Shown here one piece after another: positions 34,926-47,522 of a stretch of DNA of 64,000 nucleotides. A model generated the notes under the pieces. That model made no database searches. It saw nothing but the letters and a program-made list of their open reading frames with translations, and had not been told where the DNA came from. The stretch covers positions 3,588,366 through 3,652,365 of the forward strand of contig CM026427.1 in assembly GCA_014871385.1 (NCBI GenBank), given 5' to 3'. Position 1 is the stretch's first letter, and every line of letters starts with the position of its first letter. The translations under genes and the position numbers were made by a program. The stretch comes from Ceratodon purpureus (lineage: Eukaryota > Streptophyta > Bryopsida > Pseudoditrichales > Ditrichaceae).

Positions 34926-36994
34926 TCTGCTCATGAACAATACCGAAGACCATCAGCAAAAATGGAGAGCTCAAAAACACATACAAATTAGAAAACTGCC
35001 AACCGGCAACAGTCACACTTTTTAAGACAGAAGCGGAATTCGTCCAAAGCAACTGAATAACCCTTCTCAACGAGTCTACCGTCATAGAACATTTCAGAAG
35101 TGCCTTTCTTAGGACCAAAGGGACACTACCTGCATCGTCACTTAAAACCAAAAAGAGATGCTGTAGAAAACCAAAAAAGACTACTAATGACATGCAGGTT
35201 ATGGCAGCTGGACAGTACCTGTACAGTTGTTGAGAGAATCTAATGCAGATCGATGTTGCAATACAAGGTTAAGAACAGTGCTTGTCAACGATGACAAGAG
35301 CGCTGCAATAGTTGGTCTGGTCGCTGAGATGTTGGAACCTATTCGGAATGCCAAGGCTTGTCCTGAATATATAGCTTGAATGCAGTGCCTTGCGGTAGTA
35401 CAGAGCACCTTGTCCTGACAGTCCAATTGATGCATCAAATCTCGATGCTTCCATCGAAAAAACCCCACGAAGCTTCCCCATGACTGAATCTACTTGGTCC
35501 AAAACCAGCGCAGCAAAATCAGGGCTCGAAACGAAGTTTACTTCTTCCTAAGTTCCTAACCGCTGTGAGTTCGCGGTTCGGTAAGGTACATTACCGCGCT
35601 TCCCGGATGTGCTGCAGGCCAGCCCCTTGTCCTGCACTTGAGGCGAATTCCACCTGTCATGAGCATTTACACTGGCTCTTGCCTACTTTCCAAAATCGTT
35701 TCCTGAGAACATTCCCTACTAACCTCACAGGAGATCTGGTCAGGATTCTCACGGTATAATACTCCGAATAAATATCGACCCTTCGAAGTTTCCTTTTCCC
35801 TTTAGGTCTAGCTCTTCGAAATTTTCGGCAGCATCAATCTCTGTTTGATTCAGCAGTTGGAGTTGAGTCCTTTCTTGCAGGGACACCAAAACCATGCAAT
35901 GAATCCGGCATAATGAAGTATATTTAGTGTCTTTAAAGTAGAATATGGAGTTTCATTAATGAGTTAGCTTGGTATTTTCACAGAAATACAAGTAACGTAC
36001 ATACCTATCAATCTACCGATTGGCAGTTTGGGCAGTTCACCACGCGCCATTCTCGAGTCCTCCGGTGTACAATTTCTCATGGAGGTGTAGTCCCCTGTGA
36101 TTTTCCATAATTTTGAATGTTACAGGGCTCAACCCTAACTACCAAAGGGGATATGTCAGGTACAACAACCATATTCGAAGGGGCGGAGCGTGTGGCACTG
36201 TGGAGGTTCTTCACCTGGCTGGATGGTTCACAACTGCCCCTCATTCTTCGCGTCAGCACACAACCAACAGAAGGACCAAAAGAGTAATTGGACAACCGAG
36301 TACGTACCCTACGAATCATTCGGCTTCTTAAGAGGAGGCTCTCAAAAGGTTGCATTTGTCTTCTTGTGCTGAACTCTCGCAGCGCATTCTTTTGAAGACC
36401 CCACCTGGCTGTCACAGAACTGAGAAGCCACGCTCTTCTCCAGACCTTGATAGGTCCACTGCCCTTAAGAGTCTGTAGATGTGACAGACTACACTAGATT
36501 TGCTTCTCCAAAATGTGATTAGGGCCACTTTCCATGTCTCTCTCGAAATGCTGAGAGAAAACGTATATACCACATGGAGGTTGAAAGGGCTGAGGGGAAG
36601 GTTGTATACCAGACATCAAGCTGGCAACGTGAAACCACCTTATCAAAATGCAGTGTGACATTGTTATCATGTAGCTAAATAGCTTGAAAAAGTGACTCCA
36701 CTCCATCTGGATCAACTCTGCAAAACAGTAGATTGTACATCCCTCCGCTACAAACCAGAGCAATGAAGCACTGAAGGTGCTGAACACACCAGTCTGGTGG
36801 CAAGAACCAGCTTCAAGTTTCCTCCCATTATAAGCCTTCTTAAAGGCAGATATAGAACAATTAAGTACATTACGTATGCACGGATACCAAAAGTATCGAA
36901 ACATGGTCAACGATAGTGTGACCCAAAACTCAGAGTCAGCCAATACAAGGACCAAACTCCATTACAGTCACTAACTACAGCCAAGCAAGCAGGC
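34926..36994. other. Spacer upstream of the CAD-like gene and downstream of the FHA-BRCT gene
   Basis: About 2 kb of mixed composition. Several short frames occur on both strands but show no family resemblance or consistent splice chain. Both neighbours are on the minus strand, so it should contain the CAD promoter (left) and the FHA-BRCT gene 3' UTR (right). Confidence 0.4.
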
Positions 36995-39900
36995 TCACAA
37001 GTCCCCATTAGAAGTGTCGTTGCTTAGCCATGAGCGGAGAGAGTGCTGGCCTACAACATTCCTCCTTCGCACAGGTCCCATGTTTTGCGTTAACTCAGTG
37101 TGGAGCGATGGTCTATAGGTAGATACCGGTCGAGAAGGTCGTCGAAGCGCGTAGGGCTGTGTGTTCCTTCGACGCACATTTGATGGCCTTGTTACTGGTC
37201 TAATCTCTTGAGTAGAATCGCCATAAGCAGACGTAGAAGGCCCAGGAAGGAACTGATTCCAAGCCAATCTCATGGAGTCTCTGCATATCCAAATACCATA
37301 GATAAGAACTCTGAGCTAAACCATCATTTCTACATAGATAGTGCGAAGTTTGTTTCGCTGACAAACTAAATCATGTATACTAACTTATACTTCTTAGTTT
37401 AAGAATTGACTTCTGAAAATTACTTACACTAAACCGGTAGAGTAAGATGGCGTCTGGTTTCTTAGCACCATGAAAATTACAGTAATACACGGAAGAAGAG
37501 AAGTCTCACCTATGATGGCCATGCATGCATCCGGGACAAAACCATGGTGGTGGAGCCGGTGGATCCATACAGAAGTTGTGGATTGCTCGATTTGCACAGG
37601 TTCCACATCGAATCAACAAGGATTCAGAATCGCTATTTCCACACTGAATGCAAACGTGGTCCTGCGTGCATAGGTACACATAGAGCTATGAGAATGATAT
37701 GAAAGAATGGTTACCTTAGAAACATTTTGTTTTTTTGCATTCCGACAATAAAATCAATAGTAACGTTTCAAGTGGAACTGTTGTGATTATCAACAGAAAC
37801 GTAAAGAGTTCACATCTAGTGTAAGCAGCAAAGGAAAGAATCAGAAGGAAGAACTCTGCATAAAAACAATGCCCCGTATCAGGAGGTCTCGACTTTTCAA
37901 TAACCAAACTCACCAGCACAACGGTTCTCTGGGTTCTCGTAGAAGACCCTGACTCCTTCTTGCCCACAACCACCACAGTTTCATCAAGTTTCCCGGACGA
38001 ACTCACTTCATGTCTTGTGATAAAGTCGAATGATGCTTTACAAAGTGGACAAAGTGGACAACCTGGTCCTTTTCCCTGCCAACCCTAAGTAGTTAGTGAT
38101 ATTCAAACAATTTGGCCCCTTGGCGAATACAGGCACTAGGCTGGGCATCCATATTAATCAACAGATACCAAGTACCTAACATGGAGGTAGAATTTCGGCT
38201 CTTGTAAATCATTACAATGTAGAAAACTATACATTTGCCTGGACACGTACCTCTTGTATAGTCCAAGTAAATATGCACTTATAGCAATATTTGTGCCCAC
38301 ACTCCAACAACCCTTCAGATGAAGACTTCGCTTCGACTAAACAAATAGCACAAGCAACCTCTTTGTCAAGTTGTGAAGGTTGTAAGTCCTGTAAACTCGT
38401 ATCTCTAGTGGTTTCAGCATTGGTGCCCTCTGTGGCTTGAGCGCTTGAGGCCTGAGGAACTCGTAAACGAACTTCTCTCACGTCGTCGTCAGCTAAATTT
38501 ACGACAGTAAACTCTCTGTCTGGTGCGACAGAAGACAGCGGTCGGCCTCTCCCTGTCAGGTTGTCAAGCGAATTTCTGACAGCTCCCTGCTCCTGACCAT
38601 CAATGCCCCGCTCTAAAACTGAACTTGCTGACTTTCTGCGTTTTGTTTCATGCCCCTGCACTTGAACAGGATTGTGCAATGCTGCACTCGCTGATTTTCG
38701 TCGCCTTGTATAATAGCCCTGCTCCATATCACGAACAAACTCACCGGTTCTTCTTTGATAGGATTCTCCAGCTCTTCCAGAACTTGATGCAGGAGGACTA
38801 GGATTCTCTCTAACCAAATTTTCTTGCTCAACAGTGAGAGGGTCTATATGAACTTCCGCACCGGATCGTTTTATCAATCTGCGTGACTTTCTGCCTCCAG
38901 TGTGCCCAGCTTCTACAGTAGCAACCCCTGCCTGCCTTGAGGGCCCCGGCAAATATTTTCGGTAAGATGTCTCCACTTGCCCCTGCTGATCCATATTAAT
39001 CTGCCGCCACATTATCACTCAACTCGGTTATACTTAATCATAGCTAACATTCAGGAAGTTTATTAGTTCACGTCAGAGATACAACGCACTGAGAAATACT
39101 TCAAGAATTGTAAATAGAAGGGAAATTCTCTCGTCAAGACAATTCATTATCCGCATCGTTTTGTACCTCTTCATCGATAGTATTCCAAAAAGAGGCGCCG
39201 CGATCACCAAGATATTGATTGGCAGCTCCATTAGATGGTTCAGCCTGTGCTGTCACCGGAGGTGGCAGAGGCTGTTTCCATTTCAATGGCCCCACATCTT
39301 CCCCGCTGCACATCACATAGGTCCTTGTTAAAAGCTCATTACCGAGCTCTACCCTCAGATACACTTGATTATCATGGAACATCACACGTGAGAGAGTCAT
39401 CAACAAAATCATCCAACAAAACCATTTCAGTTAAATCAATCGGTCGGATTTGCAGTCTTCTTGCCCTTTTTTTAGGCAAGTTAAATGGACAACTTCTCAA
39501 GGGTCTCAGGTGAAGGAAAGTTCAGACAAGATGTGCGTCCATATTCTTAATAATCAAGTCAGAAGGCAGGCACTGGAAACTCTACACCACCAGCAATTCA
39601 TTCTGCTCTGATGATAAAGAGAGAATTTTTCTATAATACTGATCGCATTTCAAAAGATCAGCAGAGTATTGGGCATTGTAAAACTATGTCTGCAGTTCCG
39701 AGGAGTTCATCATATGACAACTACACCCAGATTCAAAGTCAGCCTGGAGCCTGCTCATACCTGCGAAGCTTGTATGGATCTTCTGAGAGCCTTTTGCCTG
39801 CTCGTAGACAGTCCTCAAACCATTGGTGATTGACTACCACCTTGTGCAATTTCATCGCCTTGTCAAACTTTTTCCCATGAAAACTCCAGCAGACCTACGG

Positions 39901-42140
39901 CTCGTTAACCAATGCACATATCACTAACAATTAGTACGATATTACCGTAATAATGTACACCACTGTCATTAGATTGGCACCCTCGCAATAACTAGTAGGA
40001 TAGAAGAGAAATACCAGATGTGTGTTGGCCTTGGAGAAAACTCCTGTAAAGCCAGCTCCAGTCTTGTTGATTAGCTTCACAAGATTTTGCTTGTCAGCAC
40101 CTTCATAGCCACTCACAGATGCAATCACTGGTTCCATACCATCCACAGGACCATCCGGCCATGATTCGTCTTCAACATCAGCAGACATAACAGGATCGTC
40201 TTCTCTCTCGATAGCGGACATTCCAGGATCATCTTCTCTCTCACTAGCCCTGCCTGACACTTCAAGGTGCTCCTTTTCTTGCAACTTTTCCAGACATCCT
40301 TCTCTAATCCCAGAAAGAGGAGATCTGGATAGGGTATCATCGTCGGGGTGGTCCAAATCTAGATTTAAGATATTGCCTAAACAATCTCCAACATCACCAA
40401 ATGCCACGTCTCTCGCCGGCTCAGAGGGAATCAAGTCGTCCTCAATGGACCGGCCATCGACAGTCTCAGAAGACATGATTGGGTTATAATCCTGCGTTTC
40501 CCTCTGTCCACTAGGTGCTTCACATGGCAAATCATCCGGGATGTCGTTGAGGGGTCTACATCCTTCTCCATTAATAGACGACTGTGGACATATGCCGTCT
40601 CCTAGGACCTCATGAGCTGTACTTCTGGCTAATGCCTCATCGGTCCGGTTATCTGCGCGAATTTGCTGAGATACATACATCCCCACAGAATTGTCATTCT
40701 CAACAGGAAAGAGTATTTCCTCTCTACGAAAGGGTCGAACTCCTGGAGCTGCACAATCATAAGCGTCCAGACCTAGAGAGTCGGAATCTTCCTGCTCAGC
40801 TCTGACGCTTCCATCTCTAGGCTTCTCCAAAACCGGGCAATTCAACGCGGGGTTACCCGAGGGCTCAAAAGCAACGAAAGATTCCCGCGGTCTATCTACT
40901 CCAGGACAATGTGATGCCGCAACTGCTTGGGACGAACTCGCACACATGACAGGGTCATTCGTCAACAAAAAATTCTGTGGTTCGCTAGTACCGCAATCCT
41001 CAGCTGGACATCGAAGCTCTTCCCCAATCTCAACATCTAGCTGCTCCTCTTCCACACGTGCATTTGAGGCTTGTTGCAAGGCCAACTCCAGAGCGTCCCC
41101 TGGGATTTGGCTCGGAGAATTCATCCTGATAACGACCGTAAGCAAACACTCCATGGCCGCGTAGTAGAATTGGTCTCCGTCGGTGAGCTCTACAGCTTCA
41201 CCTTTCTGAAGCTGAAATAGCTCAGAAGCTGGTGTCTCCTGTACAACGTGCAGGCAACTACATCAAATAAAAACTACCTTGGCCATATCTTCCCAATCCT
41301 ACTGCCTTGACAAGCTGAAACAGTTCATTTCTATAGTTTTATTAAAATATATACTTCAAAATTTTCGACCGAACGAATCTGGTTCACAACTCCGAGCACA
41401 GAAATTACTTCTAAATTCATAACACAGAGAATCCTCAGTGAGTTGAAGCCAAAATTGGAGTGAATGCCAGCTAGCAAACAGCAAATCAGTCCAGTCAGGT
41501 TCGGCATGTACTTGCGCTCAGAAAACATGTCGAATTTCCAATAATGGTGTAAGTCTCACCTCTATGCCATGGAAATTTCTGGCGTGGCAAACGACGAAGA
41601 CCAGCGGATTAATCCCATGGCACTCAAGAACCAACCGCGTCGCAGTCAGGTTCAAACAAGCCTGCCGCCTGCTACAGAGAAGATGCGCCTTATCAGACGC
41701 TAGAAAGCTCCCGCGCCCGATCCATGTCACGCCATTATTCAACACCTGAACAGAACACAAATCACCACTCCACGAAACTACCTCACACTCTCCACACGCA
41801 GGCGTCCACCACTCACAATATCCTCCTGCTCCACTACAATCCCCTCACACACAGAACCGCAAGACTCCACAGCGAAACCCTAACTAAACAGATTTTGATC
41901 AAATTCTACACACCAAACTCCCTAGAAAGAATCCTAACCTAATCCAAACCTGGACACACATTCACAATTCCTCGCATGGCTCCACTCGCTCTTCCACAGC
42001 ACCCGAGCTTCTTTCAACAAGACGCAAATACTCAATTCAACAACGACAACAGCAGAAATCCTTACCAGAGTCTCTCCATTAGAAGGTTTCAACAACGCCG
42101 AGTCCAACATGGAGAGCCGCTTCCACCACTCGATATCCAC
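36995..42140 (-). CDS. FHA-BRCT-RING-PHD protein, probable DNA-damage E3 ubiquitin ligase (1035 aa, 9 exons)
   Basis: Minus-strand exons: 42066-42140, 41560-41745, 40015-41238, 39761-39894, 39167-39305, 38251-39000, 37914-38075, 37510-37661, 36995-37280; total 3108 nt, all phases agree. Residues ~20-125 form an FHA-like domain of the PNKP/APLF kind (VTWIGRGSF; CSRRQ at 49-53; LQKGEAVELTDGDQF). An acidic linker follows. Residues ~458-550 are a BRCT domain (SVSGYEGADKQNLVKLINKT; VVVNHQWFEDCLRAGKRL; SGEDVGPL). Residues 803-~850 are a C3HC4 RING (CAICLVEA; LECGHKYCYKC; CPLCPLC). Residues 894-935 are a PHD finger with C4HC3 spacing. Known families with FHA or BRCT plus RING read phosphorylated partners at DNA breaks and attach ubiquitin; PHD would add histone reading. 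The function here is inference. A CT/GA-rich tract lies just upstream in the leader. The start gives MDIEWWKRLSML. Confidence 0.88.
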
Positions 42141-42600
42141 TCAATCCCGCACGCGCCAGCCACTTCAACACAAGAACACCATCGCCACGCCTGTCCTCCT
42201 GCTCCGCCACCAAACCCTAGCGACGCAGAATTCTATCAAATTCTCGACGCTCTCCCTCACTCGACCCGAGTTCCGAGTCTCGAAACTTCCTCGGTCCGTT
42301 GCAGAGAAAAAAGTGCGCATGCAGACTCTAAGGCCACTGCATGACGGAGACGGAGATGGAGACGGAGCGTGCGATCGAGAGCTGCAGCCGGGGTTTAGTG
42401 CCGAGGAGAGTGCGATTAGGAGTTTGTTGCGCCGTGATCGTGCTTCCGAGAGAGGGATATGGCGAGAGAGAGAGAGAGAGCTCGAGGGGTTTTTGTAATG
42501 GCGCTGTTTGAATGTAGTCGGAGTGAATAATGTGTGGAAACGGCGGCAATCAATGAATGAATGGGGGTCGGGGTTTCTGTTTCAGTATAATGGGGTACTA
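42141..42600 (-). promoter_or_regulatory. 5' leader/promoter of the FHA-BRCT-RING-PHD gene with a GA/CT microsatellite
   Basis: A GAGATGGAGACGGAG-type run at about 42345-42368 and a (GA)n run at about 42465-42480 lie upstream of the minus-strand start, so the transcript side reads CT-rich. Such tracts are frequent in plant core promoters and leaders. No TATA box was assigned. Confidence 0.4.
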
Positions 42601-42650
42601 ATCAAAATGTCGTTTTTGAATTTGCAGTGAGAAAACAATTTCAGCCAACT

Positions 42651-43100
42651 GCCAACTTTGACAGCCTCCCGAGAGCTCAAAAATTGGCATTTTATCACAA
42701 TTTTTTTTTACCAAAGTGTTATCTTTAAGTTAGTTATGTGTATGCCAAATTTCAAGGTTAAAAGATTCACCAAAAAAATGTTATTCAAAATCTACCAACG
42801 TTGGTAGTTGTGGAAAGTTTTTCACTGCTGCCAACTTTGACAGCCTTCCAAAGATTGATTTTTTAATTTTTTTTTGCCATGGAATTCTCAGGATAGAAAT
42901 TTCTTTAGGTTCATAACATATGATAAAAATTTCGAGGTCAAAAGACTAATATCAAAAAAGATATTAATAATTTACCAAAATGTGTAGTTGTGGAAAACAA
43001 TGGGAGAAACTATTTCATTGGTTCCAACAGTTGCGAAATTGTCCATTTACCATGAAATTTGGCACAAATGTTTTTATTATAAAGAGCATGTTATCCCAAA
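42651..43100. repeat. Degenerate tandem repeat of about 180 bases
   Basis: GCCAACTTTGACAGCC recurs at 42651 and 42830, and GTAGTTGTGGAAA at 42804 and 42984, giving a period of 179-180 bases. Two copies are clear and a third is partial from about 43020. The size resembles satellite monomers, but the array is short and diverged. Confidence 0.5.
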
Positions 43101-44912
43101 AATTTCATTGACATAAGAGGAATATGTTTATTTTAGAAACAAAATTTTTCATCCATGCATTTTGCATTAATTTGGCCAAAAAGATGCAATTTCATTCAAC
43201 AAAAAATGTTACATGTTATTTATACATTATTCATATGTCTCTAAATTAAAATTGTTGTTATTGTACATTTTAGATAATCTCAGCCATACATACAAAAATC
43301 ATTGTGCAAATGTGACTTTCCGAATTTTAGACTCATTTCTTATTTTCCACAAAATAATATTACGTTGGTTACTTTCTTATCAAATTTTAGAACTGGCAAA
43401 GCTATACAATACTTTCAAAAAAATGGAATAGAAGAAGTTTAGTAATGAAACCAACATTTTATTTTTATGATTCAAAAATTTTAACTTTGTCAATAAAAAT
43501 AGTCAAATTGAAGGTTGGTGCTTCTTATGGTTTCAAAAGTTAAAAAAAAAAAAAATGATATATCAATAAAATTTTCAACTATATACAACAAAGAATAAGT
43601 TTTATTTTGACTATTTGAAGAGTTGAAAAAACTATGAATCTTTTTAGAATGAAGTTTTACAGAGTAAAAATCTCATTTTCAAATTTATATGATTTTTTGT
43701 TTTAAAAATATGAAAAAATGACCTTTATAAAATCACTAATTAACAAAATATAAGAAGTAATAGAAGGACATTTTAACTATATATTTTTGGGTGGATTATC
43801 AAATAACATGATGCTTAATTAACAAAACCCTCATCAAAAATTCTTAGAATATAAAATAATAAGGAATTTTACTTTGCATATTGATGTATGATTTACAAAA
43901 CATGTTTTAACTAATGTGTCATATAGTGTAATTTATGATACATTTCATATTACGCGGATTTATCAATTTAAGTGACCTACATTATTGGAGTTATTTTCAA
44001 AAGATGCAAATTGCTCCAAGTAATGTAGTCCACATAAAGCAAAGTTATTGCATTTTCACACCATCAAAACAAGATTACTACAACTTAGCATCACATAAAA
44101 TTGTCTAAAAGTCTCATTAAACCTTTTCTATGAATTATCATCCTCTAGAATAAATTCCTTAAGTCCTTTGACACCTAAAAACATTCTATTTTAGAGATTA
44201 GCATGACGACCATTTTACTGCAAAACACCAAGAAATTTTAGGAATTAATACACAAAATAAACTAAAATACATGAATCTACTCAATAAATCATCCATGGAA
44301 TTTTCATTTTATGGCAAAAGATATCATACATACACGGTGCAAAGACATACAAAATCCATACTTAGTAAGGTTAAGGTGAATAATTAGGTTAACTTTAAAA
44401 GCACAAAGCTGCACAAACAAATGAAAACACTTAACCTTTATTTGCCACAGCGGACCAATATGGTCCTCGAGGGAGCCTTTTGCAGCTTTTGATCTCAACG
44501 GTGGCATTTTTTGAGATTTTACCCGATGTAGTTGACTATTTTTGCGTTGGGTACATAACCAAGTTACCTCGACATTCACCGATTTGGATTTTCAAAATTG
44601 TTTCATTATCTATGCAGAAATATGGCAAAAAGCCAATGAGGTTGCATTTTTCTCCAAAACAAGGATGTCAATTAAGGGTTAACAAACTATGTGCACAATA
44701 ACAGACCTCAACAAAATAAAAAAATAAAAATACTTATAACAATATGGAAGACAAAATTTTGAAATTTCTATTTATAGATGAAGAACCTTATATTCCAAAA
44801 CTAAACAAACATTTGTTCCGAGGTGCACAAACCAGCTACCCTGCTATGGCACTGGCCGTCAGGAGTTAATACACGGAATCTATGGATAAAAGGTTCCTGC
44901 TTGATAAGCTAA
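43101..44912. other. AT-rich intergenic tract, no gene seen
   Basis: Extremely AT-rich, with no supported open frame, repeat boundary or RNA gene. Confidence 0.5.
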
Positions 44913-45134
44913 AAGGTTGGATAACTTATCACCACCACGACACCTAAAACCACCAACCTCTAAACAGATCCTACATTCCAGGAGAGAAATGTACGTCATC
45001 GGTACATGACGTAACTGTTTAATAACTAATGCAAAAGTCATGTACCAAGGTCCTACATTTCCTTCCTGAAATGAAAGCCTGGTGTAGAAGTTGGTGGTTT
45101 TAGGTATCGTAGTGGTGATAGGTTATCTAACCTT
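44913..45134. mobile_element. Foldback MITE-like element, 222 bases
   Basis: The first ~46 bases (AAGGTTGGATAACTTATCAC...) are matched by the reverse complement of the last ~46 (AAGGTTAGATAACCTATCAC...) with about five differences. The inner part also contains opposed GTACGTCAT and CATGTACC pieces. The target-site duplication is unclear. No coding capacity. Confidence 0.65.
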
Positions 45135-46703
45135 ACACTCTTTCCTTCATACACAAACAATGCCCACCTGACACCTGATAGTGGACCCACCGCCACTCAG
45201 TGGATGGAAAATCATGGATGACGAACTCTGACACTTCCCGGACGCCCGTGTCAGAGAGTGACAACGCTCACTCGTCATGCTATCGTTCGTCTCAACTGTG
45301 TCCGCAACGCAGGAACTGCTTCTACGTCTCTGTAGCTTCGTCCATGCAATGCTCGTGACGATGTTAACAGAGACGTTACAACGTTGTAATCACTGCAGGT
45401 TGATTCGATCATTTCTCCACAGCTGCACATGGCTGCAAAGGAGGTTGTACTGCTTCGATCGCGCCATGTAATTCCATATCAACATATATATAATAAGAGC
45501 CAGAATCGAGTCAATGCTTATAAGTTGTTTCAATGAGGATAAGCGCCACAGCCTTCTAACTGATCAGGGGCCGGTTCTTCTCAGCTTGATCTTTACTTCG
45601 GAGCATGTGTGTGGTACTGTAGCTATTGCTTGATCGCTGACTCAAGTGGAGATTTTGATTGGTGATTCGACTCAATGTCTCCCACGCCAGGTATTACAAA
45701 GGAGAAAATTAAATGAATCACCTTAGAAACAACCACTTTGTCTAACTTCAGTGCAGAAGTTTTATATATGCTGTAGCTGTACAGCTCGATCACTGATCAG
45801 TAACGTCTTAAATGAAGATTTAGATTGGTGATTCAGCTCAATGTGGACTGCGATATGTTATGAGGTTTAAGGTACTTCGGCCCTGGTAATTTATCCAAAG
45901 TACTGTACATTGAGGTGCACATTTAGCGAGCTAATTTTATTGACCCGAGAATTTTGGGGCGGTGATCGGTTCTGGAGAGACGTGGGCCGGTGACGCTACC
46001 AGAAGCTGGTTGGAGTTTTCCCAAGGAAAGAGGGCGCTATAATTCAAGGCGGTCCCTCTTGCATCGAGGTTGCTGCATGGAACCTCCTCGTTTGGAGAGT
46101 CTTGAAGGTGCATGATCACGCATTCGCCGATCGATTCAGCTCCTGCCTGCCTGTGTGGATGCCATGTGTGTTCCAAGCCACAGGTTCTTTCAAAGACTGC
46201 AAATTAAACCCAGGGGGTTGGATAGCTGTGAAAAAAGAACCGTGACCAGTTCGTGAGCCATTCTCACTCATGCTCAAATACTCGCAGCCCAAGTCAGCTG
46301 GTTGCTTCCTGAATAACACATTCCTCCTAAGCTTGGATCGGACAATCACCAATAATCCAGTGATTTCATGTTAATGTGCAGCTACCTGGACGTAAAGTAC
46401 CATCAAGTTGAGGTGCAGATCGAATAGAAAAGTCATGATCGGCAATCGTGGAAGGTGGACTTCTGCTCGGGGATCACATGGTAATTTGGTCGTGCATCAT
46501 GCAGAATGCTTGAAAAACTTGACTGACGTTAAGCTGATTCATGACGAAGCATCCCGTGCGATTCGATCGGAAGCAGGACGTACACCCGCAGCAAGTATGT
46601 AAATGAACCGTTCCTGTCTCATTCCAACACAGCCTTCGGAATCCTTCAGCTGCTCAGAATCCAGGACTGTACTTAGCACAGAGTCTAGTACTGAGAGATC
46701 AGA
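45135..46703 (+). promoter_or_regulatory. Upstream region of the germin-like gene, with an imperfect direct repeat
   Basis: A ~70-base motif at 45613-45680 (CTGTAGCTATTGCTTGATCG, then GATTTTGATTGGTGATTCGA) recurs imperfectly at 45770-45845 (CTGTAGCTGTACAGCTCGAT, then GATTTAGATTGGTGATTCAG). No gene was recognised. The last 100 bases hold the leader of the germin-like gene. Confidence 0.45.
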
Positions 46704-47375
46704 ATGGCGCAATACAAAGGCGCCATCATGTTCCAACTCGTCATGGTCGTTTTCATGGGCGCAGCTCTTCTGGGCGCGATGGCGTCAGATCCCGATCCGC
46801 TGCTGGACTTCTGCGTCTCAACCGGAGACCTGTACTCGTCATGCAAGCTCAAAGAGATTGTCACCAGCAACGATTTCATTTACAAGGGAACGGCCTCGCC
46901 GGGAGATCCAACCAAGGATCCGTCAGGATTCGTGCAAACACCCGCTCAGGTCACCCAGTTCCGCGCACTTCACACCCTGGGCATTTCCATCGTTCGACTC
47001 TCATACGCCAAAGGAGGATTGGTGAACATCCACACGCACCCCCACGCCTCAGAGATGGTGTATGTCATCAGTGGAAAGCTGTATGTGGGATTCGTCGGAA
47101 GTGACAACAAGTTGTACGACGGATATCTGGAAGCAGGCTATACCACCGTCATCCCACGCGGTCTAGTGCACTTCTCGATGGCTGTTGGTGACGACCCGGT
47201 GTACGCCATAGCCGCGTTCAACAGTGAGAACCCATTGACGCAAATCATCCCGAACGCGTTGTTCGGCAAGTCCAACATTCCTGATGCAGTGCTCTCCAAG
47301 GGCATCGGAATCAATGTAGCTACCGTGCAGTCTATCAAGGATCAGTTTAGGAAGACGTACGGAAACGACGCCTAG
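46704..47375 (+). CDS. GLP: Germin-like protein, secreted cupin, 223 aa, single exon
   Basis: The frame is intact with no intron. Residues 1-27 are a hydrophobic signal peptide, with likely cleavage after AMA. C37 and C47 form the expected disulphide pair of germins. The cupin metal site is complete: H110, H112 and E117 (IHTHPHASEMVYVISGKL) and H156 (VIPRGLVHF). Length and motif order match germin-like proteins, which are Mn-binding, hexameric apoplastic proteins. Some have superoxide dismutase or oxalate oxidase activity, which cannot be told from sequence. The start gives MAQYKGAIMFQLV, and no other Met suits a signal peptide better. It lies head-on to the subtilase gene, with about 800 bases between stop codons. 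Confidence 0.95.
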   Translation: MAQYKGAIMFQLVMVVFMGAALLGAMASDPDPLLDFCVSTGDLYSSCKLKEIVTSNDFIYKGTASPGDPTKDPSGFVQTPAQVTQFRALHTLGISIVRLSYAKGGLVNIHTHPHASEMVYVISGKLYVGFVGSDNKLYDGYLEAGYTTVIPRGLVHFSMAVGDDPVYAIAAFNSENPLTQIIPNALFGKSNIPDAVLSKGIGINVATVQSIKDQFRKTYGNDA

Positions 47376-47514
47376 AAATGTCCTCGGTAATGCTACTGTC
47401 ACTGAGGTTGAAGATTGTCAAATGTTCGCAGTTGCAGAGAGTCGTTGTCGTTGGTATACTCGATTGAGTTGAAGCAGGAATGCCGTCATATCTGTGCGCA
47501 CGAGAAAATTCCTT

Positions 47515-47522
47515 GAATAAAA
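47515..47522 (+). terminator. Polyadenylation signal of the germin-like gene
   Basis: AATAAA (47517-47522) in TTGAATAAAAGTTC lies about 140 bases after the stop codon, a usual position for a plant near-upstream element. Confidence 0.5.
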
